Positions 25,101-39,165 of a DNA stretch of 64,000 nucleotides are shown here, piece by piece; position 1 is the first letter of the stretch; the number at the start of each line of letters is the position of its first letter. A program made the position numbers and the translations under genes. Origin of the DNA: Echinometra lucunter (Eukaryota; Echinodermata; Echinoidea; Camarodonta; Echinometridae); the NCBI GenBank assembly GCA_029962745.1, contig CM057169.1, positions 20,366,143 to 20,430,142 on the forward strand, given 5' to 3'. A model generated the notes under the pieces. The model did no database searches. It was not told where the DNA came from and saw nothing but the letters and a program-made list of their open reading frames with translations.

Positions 25101-27006
25101 GACCTTTGACCTTAATCAAATTCAACTCACATTCGAACTTGACCTGCACCTTCAAGAGATGGACCTCTCATATGAATTTGGCAATCCTACCTCGAAGGTA
25201 TAGAAAGTTATTGTGTGTACAACATAGCACAGTGCCAGTCATGGAAAGTTCATTGACCTTTGACCTCTGACCTTATTCAAATTCAACTCATACTCAAACT
25301 TGACCTGTGCCTTCAAGAGATGTACCTCTGGTATAAATTTGGTGATCCCACCTCGAAGCTATAGAAAGTTATTGTGTGTACAACACAGCACAGTGCCAGT
25401 CATGGAAAGTTCATTGACCTTTGACCTTTGACCTTAATCAAATTCAACTCACATTCGAACTTGACCTGAACCTTCAAGAGATGGACCTCTTGTATGAATT
25501 TGGCAATCCTACCTCGAAGGTATAAAAAGTTATTGTGTGTACAATATAGCACAGTGCCAGTCATGGAAAGTTCATTGACCTTTGACCTTTGACCTTATTC
25601 AAATTCGACTCATATTCGAACTTGACCTGCGCCTTCAAGAGATGGACCTCTGGTATGAATTTGGTGATCCCACCTTAAAGCTATAGAAAGTTATTGGGTG
25701 TACAACACAATTGTTGACGACGACGCCGACGACGCCTACGCCGACACCGGAAATAGTGATACCTATGTCTCGCTCCGCTACGCAGGCGAGACAAAAACAA
25801 ACAAACAAACAAAAAACATCGAGAGGGTCAGGTAAAGCACACCGATTCGATTTGATTTTAGTGACCATGAGCATGATCAGGGGATACTGAAGCATCTCAT
25901 CTGTGAGCACTCAGCAATGTTATGATCAAAATGTTGAAAACAAAAATAGGGCTCCATTCATATACTACGAAAACGACAACCAAAATATATGAAATAGGAA
26001 ACGCATAATGCGTTTACTGTTCGTTCCACAAAGAGTTCCGATTTAAACAGTTACACAAATCTTTTGTGTGTGCGTGTAGAAGGCCCATGTTTGTTAACCC
26101 ATTCGTGAAAGAGGTCCAGATTATGTGGTTTGGACTAATAACTTTTGATATAGAGCCCTAGAAATCATACCAAATACATGAGCAGAAAGAGTAAAAAATT
26201 CTACACAAACTGTGCCCATTTTAGTTGCATCAGTATTCGTTGTTTGATGCTGAAATTTTTTAAAAGGAAAATAAACATTAAAATCCTTAAATTGGCAATG
26301 TGATAGAAAGTTTAAAATCACTGTTATCCCCTGCAAATTGGCAACTTTTTGACTTCTCATCTGTCAATTTATATTCATTCCAGATACATGACATTTTATA
26401 AGAAAAATGTAGCAGTAAAATAAAAATGTTGGTGTTGCCAATTTGAAGAATAAAAGCTGATCAAACTAGGCTTTAAATAATTCCTGTTACGAATGGGTTA
26501 CTCATTGTGAATTTTGTTCTTTTTTTTTCTTACCTTTTCGAACGCTCTCCAATCCAATTTTCCTCCAAGAACAAGAGCTTGAAATTCGTCAGGCTTGAAG
26601 AGTCGGTGGATTTGCATCTGCCCGAAACACCGGGCAAACCCCTTCATGAAAGCGCAACAGAACATGTTCAAAGAATCAAGCGTGCGTCGAGAATCTTCGC
26701 AGTTCATCTCACGAAGATTGTTAACTAATGCTTTATCCACCAACACCAGGTCATCAACAGAAAAGGGACTGTGCGGGATGAACAAAATAAAGCAAAAGCA
26801 TACCAAAAAAAAAAAAAATGTAACGACGATGATGATGACAACAGTAATAAAGGATGATAAAAATAATTACAATAATGAAAATATTGATTATAACAATTAT
26901 GACAAGGTAATATTGATAATATTGATAGTTTAAAATTATCATTACCATCATTATATAATAAGAATTATTATCAATATCGTTATTACTATTATTATTAGTA
27001 GTAGTA

Positions 27007-27039
<33 letters not shown>

Positions 27040-30000
27040 TAGTAGTAGTAGTAGTAGTAATAGTAGTATTAATCAATATCATTATTACTATTATCACTAT
27101 TTTCATTATTTTTAATACTATTTTATTGTTTTCATTATTATCATTATCATCATTATGATTAATATCAATATCTGTTTTATCAATAGTATCTCATTATCAC
27201 ATTATCTCTCTCTCTCTCTCTATCACGATACTCCAACATAATTACGTAAGCCTAGTGTAAACTAGTAAAGATCTCACCAAAATTGTGGAGATAGGAGCTT
27301 TTCATAGAGTTTTGTCGGGAAGGGGACTTTTACGATGACCCGGTTGTAGATCATCAATGCGAAGAGAATACCTATGGCTACCATGTCATCTGGTCGTGCA
27401 CATTCCTGATACACACAAAAGGCAGAAGATGAAATGCATTGGTTAGCTACGGCAAGTACACGTTCGACTGACTTGTGAAAAGCAGGGTACATCGCGTTGA
27501 AATTAGAATCACACAAGAGTCGCATGCGGTACATTGAAGGGAAACTTGTTTGTTTGACGATGCTCAGGACTTTTGTCGGGAAGAGGACTTTTACGATGGC
27601 CCGGTTGTAGACCCGGTTGTAGATCATCAATGCAATATAACATAAAGTCACTCTAGAGACAATTTCCCATTGGTTTTCGTTAAGCGCAGATTTGTATATG
27701 ATTGCATAGTCAATGCAAATATAATCATGGTCATGGAGTTAATGAACATGTTGCAGCAGGGAATGCATCGAGGAAACTTGGCAATATTTCATACTTGAAA
27801 CATTAGTTACTCTTTTCAGCACTTAAAGAATGCAGATCAAATTATGAGACACTAACTTCTAAGCCCTCCCATATAGGCCCCCAAACATCATGACCAAGGT
27901 TTTTTTTTCAGTAATGTAACTCTTCAATACTGTCATTGCATCAAATTTTCTTGAATATCCAGTACAGCCGGACCCTTTTAAAAATTCTTCTTTTTCATTT
28001 TTCCTAAGCCCCTGTTTTCTTGTCAGTAGCTGAACCCCTCCTATATTTTTCTCATATTTCTTAGCGCGCCCCCCCCCAAAAAAAAAACTGAATATGGGTA
28101 ATGTTCGTTATTCCGAAGGTTCGTTATTCCGAAGGTTCGATATTCCGAAGGTTCGTTATTCCGAAACACGTAAATTGTGCATACTACATTCGTTAGTCTA
28201 AAAATTAAAAGGGGTTCGTTAATCCGAACATTTGTGGCGTTATTCCGAAGGTTCGTTAGTCCGAAAATGAAATAAGGTTCGTTATTCCGAAGGTTCGATA
28301 GTCCGAAAATGAAATTAGGTTCGTTAGTACGAAAATAACTAACCAACTAACGAACCTTATATCATTTTCGGATTAACGAACCTTCGGAACAACGAACCTT
28401 CGGAACAACGAACCTTCGGAGTATTCGAACCTTCGGAATAACGAGCTGTAACCAAAAATATTTGGGTCATTATGCCACTGCATAGTAGGCTTACCACATT
28501 CGATTTGTCTTGTTCTCTTCCACAGTTAAAAAGGAGGTTGAGCCAAAGTCGACGCCGACGTCAACTAGTGCATTCATAGTTGCTTTAAGTTAATTTAGAG
28601 ATGTATTCAATCCCAAATATCTTTCTATATTAAACTGTAAAGCTGACTTTACATTACACACGTGGTGTCATATTTAGTCACACCTTTACCTCATTGAAGA
28701 AGATGTGACCGGTGTCGACCCGTTTGAAGAAGCTTTCCGTATCCATTATTTTCTCAAACAGAAGGTAGAAAAATTCCTGGAAAAAGAGAAAGATACAATG
28801 TAGATCAAAATGCTGTCAAACTGTCATGTGGCAATAAAATGAAATACACTTCAACAGTGTTTCCAAGTATTCCTTTCAAAATACGGAAACGGGCCGATGT
28901 CGGCAGATAAATACAATTTAATCCAATCAGGAGTTGTCTGCCAAGAATGGAATAAGTCACTTTAAGAAGACGATGGAAAGTAAGCATCCTTAACATTGGT
29001 CATATAGTTATAAACGTGTATAATGGGGCTAGTAATTCACCAGCTCAAAACATAATGATGACTTAGACGCCAAGTATGCATGTGAGCATAAAAATTTCAA
29101 CAGCTTCATTAATGAAGCAGTGAGGGGGGGGGGGCAATGCACACATCATGTGCCTTAGACATTCAAGCATATGCTTACATGAACGAAATCATTAGACTAT
29201 CTGAAAATAATAACTTTTATCATAGATTTTGGACCGCGTACGAAAGGCACCTAATATGGATGGGAAATTCTTCATCATCTGTTGGCTAGAATGATACAAT
29301 TTTTCTTCCTTGACCCCCCCCCCCCCCCACACACACACCTTCTTGTTTGCAAGCAAAACTCCTCGTCCGGCGAAAACCATATAAGTGGGTCTGAGTGAGA
29401 CTACAAGCTGCAACTCCTGACACAGAGACTGGCTAAATTAGGCTCTACTGAAGACTTGATATTATGCTTTAAGCATAGGAAGTCTTTGTTTACAGACTCC
29501 TCCTCCTCCTCCTCCCCCAGCCCGCACCGCTGCCAGAGAATCTTGGATCCGCCACCGTGTTAAACATGTTAAAAAGGTACACTTGAATTACCTTACTAGG
29601 TCCTCCAAGGTCTGCAGCGTACTCCCCCTTGAAGTTCACCCACAAAGGTCTCAGCCATACGGTCATGTCAACCTTTTCTTCCTGCTGGTATTTTCTTATG
29701 TTTTCCATGGCGGATTCGACAATTCTGTTCCTATCCACTTCGAATATGAGTAATATACTCTTGTGTAATTGCTGTGGAATCAGTTGTTTCGGACGCTGTA
29801 CTTGGATGCCTGCCGCAGTCGGTCGTTGGACTAGACCAAGCTGTTGAATTTGTTGACTTAATAGTTCTGCAATTTCTTGAGGACCAGGCAGGGATGGACA
29901 AGGTTCCATCGAGGGTTTAGCATTCGTGTAGAGATAGGTCAATGCTTCTTGGGAAATATCTTTGCTTTCCACTCTCAGGCTCTTTAAGGTCTGCCATGGT

Positions 30001-32046
30001 AAAATATGAAAATGATGAGAAGTAGACCTACTTTTTGTACTAAACATGACATCCCAATAGACCAAAATGCCACTAGGTCAACAAGATAAAAAAAAACACC
30101 CAACACCATATGCTCAAATGAATCCTTCAAAATCATCGGAAGAAATTGCATGAAACCGGCATTTTGATCTTTTCGAAACTTTGTGAGGGTTCAGTATATC
30201 TTTTATTGTCGGTCTCCAAGGCAACAGATGGTAATGTCTTAACTGGAATATATATTTTTTCCTATCTGCCACATATTTGACGTCAGATTTAGATATAAGT
30301 TTATTCTATTTATTTCTTCTCTTGCTAGTACTGTTCGGTTTTGCGCTATTACCGACATGACCACAGTGACAATCTTGAGTGATCACCTAGGTTTCAAGTT
30401 AACTCTCAGGATTGCTACAGCTCAAGAGACTGACAGTCCATGAGACTAACCAAGCTAATCCCCCGGACCTTCTAAAAGATTACTAAAAGTTGAAGAAACC
30501 AACATGTCAACCTCGCAGGTCTTCTGACATTTCTTGCTAGGGTTCGTTCCTGTACGAAGTCAGTCTTGTGGGCCGTCGTTCCAGCTTAACTGTTGTTCTC
30601 TTGTGCTGATGTTCGTATGGTGGCCCTGAAGTACGCTCGACGACAGGTCATGTTGCCATGAATTTCGTGGTCAAGTCGCTAAATTCGCGACCAATGGCTG
30701 CGAACTTTGTGGCTATGTCGGAAAGTTGACGACTTTTAATCGCAAACTTTGCGACCTGCGGTCGCGAATTTGACGATTTTGGTCGCGAACTATGAAGTAC
30801 GCTCGGCGACAGGTCAAGTAGCCGTGAATTTCGCGACCACTGGACGCGAACTTTGCGACTTTGCCACAAAGTGGACGACTTTCGCACAAATTTCGTGACC
30901 AAATCGCGAATTTCACGGCTTGGCCGCGAAATTCACGACGCACATGACCTGTCGTCGAGTGTACTTCAGGGCCACCATTACGTTCTATTGGGACATCCCG
31001 CTTGGACTAATGATTGCATATTAGCTTTAAAGTGCCAATGATATGACGAGATAATTTAGGCCAAGAAGACGAGAAGATAAATTAAAAGAGCAGGATACGA
31101 GTTACAGGAACTCTACAAATCCACTTGTATGGGACTGGAAAACGAGACGATGAGTTGTGAGAACCATGGGCGTCAATCCGTTTTCCAGTTTGGGGGGGGG
31201 GGAGGGGGGACACAGTCCAAAAATTTCCTGATAAGCGAAACGCCGCACGCAGAAATTTCTCCGGGGTGGGGGGGGGGGCAAGATGCGTAAAAATTTTCAA
31301 AGAAACTCGAAAGCGAGGGAGCAAAGCGACCGAGCTTGTCATGGGGGCGCTTTTGCATTTTTCAAAGTGAAGTTAAAGGATTTGGTGCAAACTTTTGGTG
31401 AATTTTGTGAGAATTTTCAGTAAAATGTGTAAATTTTCAAAATTTCGGGGGAGGGGGGGGGGGCAACTGCTCCCCTGCCCCCGCTGCATACGACCATGGG
31501 TGTCTCTATTTCTACTTGGGGGGAGCAAGGGCGGCGATTTTAGATTGGGGGGAGGTACCAGCGAAAAGGGCATTCTTCAAAAGAGGGGCACTAACAAAGA
31601 GGGAACACACATTGGAAAATACTGTTCATTCTCTGGAACACACTTTCAAGAATTATTGTTACACATATTTTGCCATTCACGTAATAACTACTTTGTAGTT
31701 GTAAAGACTGTCCTTATTACTCATTAGCGATCGAGCGACGCGAGCGACCAAAATAATTTAATTTCTTTTGTGAAAACCACATTATTTGCATTATTCAAAT
31801 TTAGTGATGATAAAGATGTTCAAAATCATTTTAGGGTTCTTCCTTATCATTGTTATTTTCATCAACTTGAATTAAGCTTGTAGCTTTCCTCTATTGACCA
31901 AGCTATAATTACAGTGCATATTTCAGCTGTAATCACGAGCTATAAGATAACTATTAGAGAAAAAATCCTCAAAAGTGAAACATTAATTGGGGAATAGATA
32001 AGACTTTATATGTACAACACACTTGGTGTGGCATGCCTGAAATGAG

Positions 32047-32079
<33 letters not shown>

Positions 32080-35000
32080 GGGGGGGGGGGGGAGGAATAT
32101 CCTCATTGCTTCAGTTTAGTTCCTGTTACAATTCTGGATGTTTGTGCCCTAAGCTAAGCTCTTGCCTCCTGCTCCACTGTACTGCCTCACACATTGATTA
32201 ATAACAAGGGAATCTGCTCTTATATGAAACTTCTCCGATATTCAGAGCTAGGTATATTGCTATTTTGGTGACTTAGGTCACTTGCTATTCTTACTAGGTG
32301 TGAAAACGGATAATTAACATAGATAGAATGGTATAGAAAAGGGGCACTAATCGGACGCAAAAGGGTCATGATCGGATTTGGACAGGCACTTATCATGCTC
32401 TTCGATAGGAAAATTGCAATAATCATTACGAAAAGGGGCACTATAAAAACGGATCTTGTGGACGCTCATTAGTATAGTGAAAAAGGACACAAATCAGATT
32501 AGAGGGGGCACTTATAATGAGGAAATGGCATTTATCAGAAATCAAAGTCGACAGTACTGTGAAATCATTTATGTATCAACTTTAAAAAAAAGAGGGAAAA
32601 TGCTTGAATGGAAAAGGGAAACATCAGAAAACAAAGGGGCCACTTTTGGCACGTAGGCCTGTAGAACGTACAAGAAAGAGATATGGGAGAAACCAAATTT
32701 ACAAAGGAAAAGGGGCATTCGTCCGAAGAAAATTGAGGCATTTATCAGATTTCATATGGGGCAGTTTCCAAAGTGCAACAGGAAACTTTTCACAGGTGAA
32801 TGGGGGCACTCAGCAGAAAAGAAATTACACAATTAGAATATAAAAGAGCAGTCAAAAGGGGAACTCATCACATTTCAGTACAAGGACATTATTTTATAGA
32901 AGTAAAAAGGGCACACTTCTCAGAAGGGAAAAGAGGGCTATGGAAAAGGGAAAAGGGTCAACTTCCGGTGGAAAACGGTGCAGTCGTAAAATGTAAGAAG
33001 GGTGACCTTATCTAAACGAAAAATGACACTTAAGAGGCCGTTTAAGCAGAAAAGGGGCACTGAACACGTTTGAAAAGAGGCATTTTCAAGGGTAAAAAGG
33101 GGAGCATGTTGGGTTTTAAAAGTGCCCCTGTCCCCGACTCCGCCGCTCCTGTGAGGGGACTTTATACGCTATTAACTTTTTCAGGTGTCTTTTTTCCAAC
33201 AACAACAACAAAATAGGGGACATACCCTATTGTGTCTCCATCCAAAAATTTGGACCCTCCTGTCCCCACCCGATTGACGTCCGTGGTTTAGGGAGACACT
33301 ACATGTGTATTGTTTCCAACTGCGGATCAGAATTTTCAAGGATTTAAGCCTACATCGACAGGAGAGTTAGAAGGTGCACAATTCCTAGCTGATTTCCTCA
33401 TGGTAAAATTATATCATAAAAATAACTGATGATCTATAATAATATCGAAATCATAGAACGTATTTTAATGCTTTATTAGAAGTTGTCCCCTAGGGCTTAA
33501 TATATGAAATACAAGGCTTCCAACATTTTTTTTTGGGGGGGGAGACATGCCCTATTGTGTCCCCCACCCTTCAATATTTGGGGGGATGTGACCCCCTGCA
33601 CCCCCCCCCCCCCCTGGATTGACGCCCATGGTTAGCACACATCAGGTTGGCTTGTTTCGGACGAGAAGACAAGATGGCGATTTTTTTTTTTAAACTTGGC
33701 AAGTCGACATTTTAGGACAAAGATACAAGCATCTTGACCCAATGTTGAAAATTCATAGACAAACACACCTAAATAATTAAATGATTTCTCGATTCATATA
33801 CCCCCTCCCATACCAAAATACTTGTATAAAGAATGCAGTTCATACATATTTTTTTCATGAATCGTTATTATTTGAAAATCGATCTATGTCCACTAGCTAA
33901 GTTTCAACAGCTTGACATCTTGTCTTTTAAGTCAACTTGCTAAAATCCGTCACCTCGTCTTCGACACAAACAAGTCCACTTGCTGAGTTCCAGTTATTCG
34001 TATCTCGTCTTGTTTCCCTAAACTTGGCGAGTTCCAACAACTGGTAATCTCGTCTTCTCGTCCCCCCCCCCCCCCAAACAAAATTGGTTTGATTTGGTAT
34101 GGTTTTATTTTCCGTAATACTAAAAATACATCAAATGCAAACATATAAAACAAACAAATGAATATAAGCAAAGTAGTAAATCAAAGTAAATCAAAATTCA
34201 AAATAAATTACGGCTAGAAAGCTCTATTCAGAGGCATTATTAAAATAACTCTGTTCTCCCTAGAGGTCCAGACATGCCGAGTTCCAATAACTCGTCATCT
34301 CGTCTTCTTGTTCTGAACAATTTGACTTGCTGAATTCCAGTGACTTGGCTTCTAGCTTTTATTGTCTTGTCTTCTGGCCTAGATTATTTTGTCATTTCTT
34401 GGCACTTACTCTAATGCAGTGGCACAGGCACCTAAAATAGTACAATTTTATGATGTTACTAGTTGGATGTGGATTGACGATGAATTCATTACTCTCCTTT
34501 GCACATATGCCTTAATCATTAATGGCATACGCAGTTTATCTAATTTTACTTATTCAAATGTGAGGAAGATAAAGGAAATACACTTCAACTTCATTCGATA
34601 CACTACATCTAATGTAAATTTTGTGGTCTCGATGAAGAAAAAGAACTATGAGTGGATTAACCCGCTCCCAAACTACAGCGTCTTGCTACATGGAGTGTAT
34701 TTCTGCAGCAATCTACATCACACCGCTGCCCTGTTTACCTACCAAGGCAAATGTTTCGACCAGAAGAAACAGCCACTTTGAAACAGTATTCAAAGCAAAA
34801 GGATAGTCCAGCCACGTGAATAACTGGAAATAGACAAGATAATATAAACATCAACCATACTAAATGCCTTTTGTGACAGGTTTCCATTGAATATGTCTGT
34901 AAAGTGCTTAAAGAGACATTCGAGATGTATTAAGCGCAATATAAATCCAGAATATTATTATCATTACTTTTAATGCCATGAAAGTGCAGCTCTGCTTTTT

Positions 35001-38000
35001 AACAAAAATAAAAAATAAAATAGGCCAAGCAAAGTTGGCAAAAGTAGGCTTTTATCTCATAACGGGTAATAAGAGAACTTATATGCTTAAAACTTTTTTG
35101 TAATTATGTGTTTTATTAGCTTTCCAATCACATATGATCATAATATTTACATGTTATAAATGCTTAAAAATTGATCTATGTGATTAATTCTTACATAGTA
35201 AGCCAGTCATTCCAATATCATTTCAAAGAAGGAATCATAACGGTAATTAATTCCCCATTATACATGGTACATGAATGAGAGAAAGTCCGTAATGAAATAT
35301 TTATTCGACTATTTGGGCGGCAAAATGAACGCCACGGAGAAGCTTACCAATGATCTTGAAACAGATTTCTTACTATTGCAAATTAGGTTGGTTTTGCGCC
35401 AAGAATACGTAAACGTGACCCCCCCCCCCCCCTCCGAAAAAACACACATAAACATTTATACATAGGGACAGACCACAGGGAGTTTCGGGAGCATTAGTTA
35501 TTAGCTGAATACTTTCTGGCTCAGTGGCCACTTTTATGGGCACATTGAAACTCCCCAGTGGAATTCAGTCCCATTCCGCCCTATACAATGCTATATGGAC
35601 AATGCTATCAGAAGATACTTACGCGCCTGCTGTCTGACGGAGGATCCCTTAATACATTATTGGAAAATACCATAAACATATCCAAATGCCATGCCACACT
35701 GAAGGATGGAAAGTTGATATGGAAGTACCTATAAGGCACAATACCTTCCGCTTCGTTAACCTGCAAAGTACAGTATCAAACAAAACATGAAGAGTTGCTT
35801 GAAGGTTATCGACCTTGTGGTAAGACGTGGCTAAGACTTTTTCGTCTGGGGGTGATCATTTCCCTTATTGTTGAATTGTGAAAACTTTGAAAGATGTGCA
35901 TGTCGCAAACTCAAATGTATTTACTGAGACAGAGCTAAATCAACCACCAGACTAGTCTAGATTCTGGACTCTTTTTATGAAGTTTTATATTCCCCGAAAC
36001 AGCTGCCAAACTCACTGTACACGTCAAGTCGAGTGATGGCGCGATCCCGAGAACCTGTCCGCCCGCGGAAAAAAGAGTCCAGACCGATTGCTCTCAGCTA
36101 ACGACTTTCCCTCAGAATTTAGTCTAGATTCTGGACTCTTTTTATGAAGTTTTATATTCCCCGAAACAGCTGCCAAACTCACTGTACACGTCAAGTCGAG
36201 TGATGGCGCGATCCCGAGAACCTGTCCGCCCGCGGGTGGACAGGTTCTCTGAGGTTCTCGGGATCGCGCCATCACTCGACTTGACGCGTACAGTGAGTTT
36301 AGCAGCTGTTTCGGGGAATATAAAAACTTCATAAAAAGAGTCCTGGACAGGTTCTCTGAGGTTCTCGGGATCGCGCCATCACTCGACTTGACGCGTACAG
36401 TGAGTTTAGCAGCTGTTTCGGGGAATATAAAAACTTCATAAAAAGAGTCCAGAATCTAGACTACCACCAGACATAATATAGAAGCACACATCATACATGT
36501 ACCTATGCCATGAAGTTTAAGAAGGTCAAATCCTATGTTACTGGAAAAAAAATCAACATCAACCCTCCTCCTCCCGCCTTAAAACGCAATGGTAGATAAA
36601 GTCATACTTAACAAAAAGAAACCGAGTCCTCGGTTACGGTTGCTCTAAGTCAAGTTGATCAAAAGGAAAACTGAGTGCTCGATTATGGTTGGTCTAATGT
36701 CTTTTTTACCAAAAGGAAATTGAATCCTCGGTTATCATGGTTATGGCTGCTCGTCATGTTTAACAATTTAGGAAATTGAATCCTCGGTTATGGGTGCTCT
36801 AAAGTCATGTTTAACAAAAGGAAACTGAGTCCTCGGTTCATGTTCCTTTCTTAAAACTCGACTTAACCCAAGGTTGGCTGAAATCATGGAAATCATGGAT
36901 TAAAGTATTTTTATGTTTGTTTGTCATATTATTGGCATTAGTCATTGAGCCTCTCCTAAATACGAAAATCCTTGAAGATTTCGTCTTCTTTGACTCGGAG
37001 TGCATTATATAGATCAACTGCTAGCCAGAATCGACGTTTTGAAACAAAGGCATGAAACGCCATTTCAAGTTACACCGATATAGCTCTCCATTTCCTCCGC
37101 TCATAGGCGTATATATTAATTTTGAAGTACACCTCTCTTGTGAGTTTTTGCAGAAAAGAGCAACGGACACAACATTGTGATTTGCATCAAATGCGTATCA
37201 AAAAGCTGATTCTGGCATGACAGAATGAAGCTAGAAAGGCACCCTATCAAGTTCAAGTTCAAGTCCAGCTTAATCTTTTTCTCAGTCATAAAAGTTAAAA
37301 ATGGAAATGGTATAACAACGTAACATATACAAACATATACTTATAAAGGAAATAATCATGTACCACAGTAATTGATAAATCAGCACACGCCATTCAAATT
37401 ATCAATGAGTTCAATGTCGTAGAACTGCTGATATCTTCTGAATGGTTGTTCCACAGCCATGGACCATGCATATGGTGTCTTATCGAATTGAGCAATGACT
37501 TGGTTCAAACTTACTGTATTCAGCAACGAAAGGGCAAGTAGTGGAGTGGTCACCTCGCCAGTTGGAGTCATTTTACAGGGGTCACAGTGACACTTGAACA
37601 CAGCTATTGCTCGTTGAAATATCTCTTTTTCCATTTTCAGCCATGAAACTAAACATTTCACAAAGAGAGACAATAATTCTCAGGAAATATTAACATATGA
37701 CCAAAGGAGAAATGGAATATACACTCTACCGAGATTTGTGCTAACACCCTGGCTAATGTCGACCGTAATCCCTTTCTGGCTAAAATGTAACTTTTCTTTC
37801 CATCGTGTGTTTATCAGGGTAGGCGCTACAAGGGGCAGGGGCGCCCGTATTGATTATTCAAGCTATCAAAAAAAAAAAAAAAAGAAGAAAAAGAAGAAAA
37901 AGGAAAAGAGAAATGGCATGGTCACGCAACTGTAATAGCCCTATCTGTTCATTTAAAACGTAAATAAACTCACCTCCCCCCCCCCCCCCTCCCCCATCAA

Positions 38001-39117
38001 AATACCCTGGGCACCCCTCGTTTATTGTCTACATAAAAATGTTATTGGAAGTGGAGGAAAAGGCTATGAACAAAAATCAAACGAGGTGGAAAAACATGAG
38101 ATATATGAAAAGTACTACAGTTAAACCTGTGCATACGCGGGTGCATACGCCTGTAACTCGTCGGCATATTCAGCAAAGAAAGCCTAAGTATACGTGGTGG
38201 AGTGGTTACACCGCCAGTTGGAGTCATCTGCTGATATCCCCCTTCTACTTTCAGGCATGAGCGCCCCTCCCGGTCCCCCTCCCCCCCCCCCCCCCCCTGC
38301 GAAAAAAAAACAACTTTATAAAAACAACTCAAAAAATGACCGACATGAAAGCCAAACAATGCCAGGGTGAGCTTTGTGTTCTGTGCTCCTTCTATCCCTA
38401 GCAACATTCTGGACAGAAAGTCCGGGCTGATGCATGCATATTGGAAATTAAACCTCCTAAATCTACTTCAACTTGATTTTCTTTCTTCTTTTTATTGGGG
38501 GGGGGGGGGGGGTAAAGTCGACCTAGAGCGAATTTGAACAAGCACGCTGAAAATCTACATGACATGATGGGGTCAACAGATATAGTATGCCATATAGTAT
38601 ACATACCAAGCGTATTGAAACGCTCTGTGTTTTCAGTCTGGAGTTGCAGCAGGCCCTTGCCAACAATCTCGACAGCCTGACGACTCCATGTTTTGTTTGG
38701 CTGACTCAGCACAGGGCAGAAGATGAGGATGGGAATGATTCGGAGGATGATGGAATCTTCTTCCTCCTCACCATGCTCACAGAGGATGTTTCCAAGGTCA
38801 CCTTGACCTCTGTAGAGTTGAAGGATGATGTCCGCAATCTGAGAAAAACACAGAGAGAACTCTTAGAAAATGGAAGGATGAAATAAAAATGAAATCCCCC
38901 ACATAATCTGTGTTATTTATACTTCACTGACCCTTCAAGTGGGATGGGTCTAGATATATTCCCCCTCCTCTCCCATTAACATCGTCAAAATCAAAATATT
39001 AAAAAAAAACAAAAAAACAGTCCACATGATTGGGGGGGGGGGGAGATAATGGAAAAGGGAACCATTTAAAACCTTCAGCTTTTGTGCCGCTACTCTGTTT
39101 GACTGGGAATGTGAGAT

Positions 39118-39165
<48 letters not shown>

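Noticed and set aside
27406..27651. Longer version of HECT exon 9 including SMYRMRLLCDSNFNAMY
   Set aside because: No acceptor in this stretch gives the phase-0 start demanded by exon 8, whereas the acceptor at 27406-27407 does, and HECT homology begins exactly there.
28098..28446. CRISPR-like regular repeats
   Set aside because: Units of TTCGTTATTCCGAA are abutting or irregularly spaced and change orientation; the genome is eukaryotic. This is a palindromic interspersed repeat.
34389..34781. 130-codon plus-strand open frame
   Set aside because: No ATG at its start, no domain recognised, and it lies antisense in a HECT intron rich in repeats.
38587..38886. 99-codon plus-strand open frame
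   Set aside because: Antisense shadow of HECT exon 4, which has splice sites and phase on the minus strand.
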